Shown in pieces: positions 27,454 to 29,069 of a DNA stretch of 29,069 nt. This stretch comes from Basidiobolus meristosporus CBS 931.73 (lineage: Eukaryota > Basidiobolomycota > Basidiobolomycetes > Basidiobolales > Basidiobolaceae): positions 1 through 29,069 of the forward strand of contig MCFE01000874.1 in NCBI GenBank assembly GCA_002104905.1, given 5' to 3'. Position numbers and translations under genes: made by a program. Position 1 is the stretch's first letter; each line of letters opens with the position of its first letter. Below the pieces are notes generated by a model that searched no databases, was not told the DNA's origin, and saw nothing but the letters and a program-made list of their open reading frames with translations.

Positions 27454-29069
27454 CTATACAGAATCTCCTTCATTAAGATCAAGGCTGGGATGCCGTTTTA
27501 GATTGGCAAATTTCTTGTAGCTTTCCTGAGCTAAGGATAGCTCTTCCTTGAGGGTGTTCTGGATGTCCTGGATTGTTTGGGCATGTTCAGCTGCATGTGG
27601 GCTCATTGGGTTTGTTGGAATCTGGATATCAAACTGAGGGTGGAATCCATAGTTTGCATAGAATGGTGTAAAACCGGTTGCACTATGGCTTGAGTTGTTG
27701 TAGGCAAACTCAGCAATGGGGAGTAGATCAACCCAATTGTCTTGCTGGTAATTGATATAGCACCGGAGGTATTGCTCTAGAATCTGGTTGATTCTTTCAG
27801 TCTGGCCATCAGACTGTGGATGGAAGGCAGTAGAGAGCTTGACTTGAACACCAAGGTATTGCATGAAGTGTTTCCAAAACTTGGACACAAACTGTGGGCC
27901 TCTATCTGACACAATATCACTGGGGATACCATGAAGGCGGAAAATATTCTTCAGGACTAAAGCAGCAGTATCTTTTGCATTGGTGTTCTTACAGCAAGGG
28001 ATAAAGTGAGCCATCTTGGTCAGCCGGTCAGCCGCTACAAGTATAGCGTTGAAGCCACATGACTCAGGGAGGTCAGTAATGAAGTCCATAGATATAGATC
28101 TCCATTGGTGTTCTGGGATAGGCAGGGGTTGAAAAAGTCCATAGGGCTGGTGTCTGGCTGGTTTTGCACGGTTGCAAATATCACAAGTCAGAATGTACTC
28201 TTTGATAAGAGTTATCATTCTAGGCCACCAGAAATCTCTTTTGATAGCATTCAAGGTTTTGGCAGTACCAAAGTGGCCTGCAGCCATTGAATCATGCCAA
28301 GACTTAATGATGTCTAGCTGGGTGGCAAGGTCTGGGACATAAAGCTGCTGCTTGTGGTAGATGAGGTTGTTTACCAAATGCAGGTTCTGGATGTTTGGGA
28401 ACTTGGGAGGGGGCCCAACTGGGGATTCCAGATATTTCTTGATGGTGCTGGAAGTCATATCAGAGGCTTGGGATTCTGATATCCTTACTAGGAATGAAGG
28501 GATGACAAGACTTGAGGACTGGGTGGCAAGAATCTCAAAATGTTTCTTGCTCAGCAATGGGTGTTCCATTTGCCAACAGGCATCATCTCCCTCTTCCAGG
28601 GCATATTCCTTTTTTCTGGACAGGGCATCAGGCTTTCCTTGCTTTGCACCAGGTCTATAGGTGATAGTAAAGTCAAAGCTGGACAGGAAGAGTGACCATC
28701 TGGCTTGTCTCCGGTTTAGTACTTTGGAAGTTGCAAAGTACTCAAGGTTCTTATGGTCACAGAAGACTTTGATTTTGTGTTTTGCACCATCCAGGTAGTG
28801 TCTCCATTGCTCAAAGGCTACAATGATGGCAAGCAACTCCTTATCATAGATATCATAGTTGATCTCTGCAGGGGAAAACTTCCGAGAGTAGAATGCAATG
28901 GGGTGCAACATATTGTCCTCATCATACTGGGAGAGTATGGCACCAAGGGCAAAATCCGAAGCGTCAGTCTCCACTATGAATTGCTTCTCAAGGTCAGGGT
29001 GGGCAAGCAGGGGGGCCTTCAGGAAAGATTTCTTGAGTTGGTTGAATGAGCTGGATTGCCCCTCATTCC
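27454..29069 (-). CDS. pol: Gypsy-3 pol, RNase H and integrase (5' partial, premature stop)
   Basis: The frame is open from the window edge (NEGQSSSFNQLKKSFLKAP just upstream of IVETDASDF) to a TAG at 27454-27456. RNase H landmarks are TDASDFALGAIL, the DKELLAI Glu, the CDHKNLEYF Asp, and RQARW with KPDALSR. Integrase has the H2C2 zinc domain (WHDSMAAGHFG; CDIC) and all three catalytic residues: D in SISMDFITDLP, D in VSDRGPQF and E in SDGQTERINQ. These correspond to residues about 297, 357 and 393 counted from the Val/Met before ETDASD. The stop falls in GDSV-stop-LLRRN where relatives have Trp, a TGG to TAG change. The reverse transcriptase lies outside the window. It releases RNA from the cDNA hybrid and inserts the cDNA into the chromosome. 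Confidence 0.9.
   Translation of the reverse strand, partial: NEGQSSSFNQLKKSFLKAPLLAHPDLEKQFIVETDASDFALGAILSQYDEDNMLHPIAFYSRKFSPAEINYDIYDKELLAIIVAFEQWRHYLDGAKHKIKVFCDHKNLEYFATSKVLNRRQARWSLFLSSFDFTITYRPGAKQGKPDALSRKKEYALEEGDDACWQMEHPLLSKKHFEILATQSSSLVIPSFLVRISESQASDMTSSTIKKYLESPVGPPPKFPNIQNLHLVNNLIYHKQQLYVPDLATQLDIIKSWHDSMAAGHFGTAKTLNAIKRDFWWPRMITLIKEYILTCDICNRAKPARHQPYGLFQPLPIPEHQWRSISMDFITDLPESCGFNAILVAADRLTKMAHFIPCCKNTNAKDTAALVLKNIFRLHGIPSDIVSDRGPQFVSKFWKHFMQYLGVQVKLSTAFHPQSDGQTERINQILEQYLRCYINYQQDNWVDLLPIAEFAYNNSSHSATGFTPFYANYGFHPQFDIQIPTNPMSPHAAEHAQTIQDIQNTLKEELSLAQESYKKFANLKRHPSLDLNEGDSV

Larger units (their letters stand above)
26486..29069 (-). mobile_element. Gypsy-3: young Ty3/gypsy chromovirus, partial (right edge)
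   Basis: A complete 3' LTR (26486-27006) follows a nearly intact pol that ends in a chromodomain. The element is on the minus strand and its RT, protease, gag and 5' LTR lie beyond the window. The five bases left of the insertion are CAATC (26481-26485), the predicted target duplication. It is the youngest retrotransposon here, judged by a single visible lesion in more than 2 kb of coding sequence. Confidence 0.88.

Noticed and set aside
28361-29049. Plus-strand open frames opposite Gypsy-3 pol
   Set aside because: They are antisense to a clear RNase H/integrase frame and have no recognisable content.
1-29069. RIP as the firm explanation for decay
   Set aside because: CpG loss and C-to-T-type stops are seen, but CpG deamination after methylation explains much of it equally well; dinucleotide counts are needed.
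1-29069. CRISPR array, rRNA or prokaryotic operon
   Set aside because: No regularly spaced repeats, ribosomal sequence or operon-like gene packing is present; content is eukaryotic transposable elements.

Overview
This window looks like a heterochromatic block of retrotransposons from a repeat-rich fungal genome. The lineage is inferred: a fungal-type Ty3/gypsy chromovirus polyprotein, Ty1/copia elements, and heavy decay with almost no CpG outside a few patches. A basidiomycete (for example a rust-like genome) is plausible but not proven. I see no convincing host gene, tRNA, rRNA or CRISPR array. Nearly everything is mobile DNA, much of it nested. | Layout: 1-1465 is one copy of an unassigned repeat, here called X. 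1466-5935 is an old Ty1/copia element (Copia-A). 5936-8502 holds debris of a Ty3/gypsy family on the minus strand (Gypsy-1), with a small copia scrap. 8497-9735 is a 5'-truncated plus-strand relic (Gypsy-3b) of the same lineage as the young element at the right end of the window. 9767-10383 is unassigned. 10384-12130 (3' half, Copia-D) and 15601-16807 (5' half, Copia-C) are minus-strand copia halves flanking a plus-strand gypsy relic, Gypsy-2 (12131-15600), with an almost clean 3' LTR. 16808-19563 is a second, inverted copy of X. 19564-26485 is a further copia element, Copia-B. Its 5' LTR is split by a 3,418-bp DNA transposon (19696-23113) and its integrase region is split by a 350-bp solo LTR (25198-25547). 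At 26486 a young chromovirus, Gypsy-3, is inserted into the Copia-B reverse transcriptase and runs off the right edge. | The most interesting unit is the PIF/Harbinger-like DNA transposon. It has matching terminal inverted repeats and a 3-bp ATT target duplication. Its insertion site can be checked against an intact paralogous LTR in this same window. It carries an intact DDE transposase (294 aa) and a divergently transcribed, unrecognised 397-aa protein. Its two halves differ sharply in CpG content: none across about 1 kb of the transposase half, dense in the other half. | Other notable points are a phased array of heat-shock-element units in the Gypsy-3 LTR, and copia primer-binding sites that match the anticodon loop of initiator tRNA-Met and contain the apparent gag ATG.
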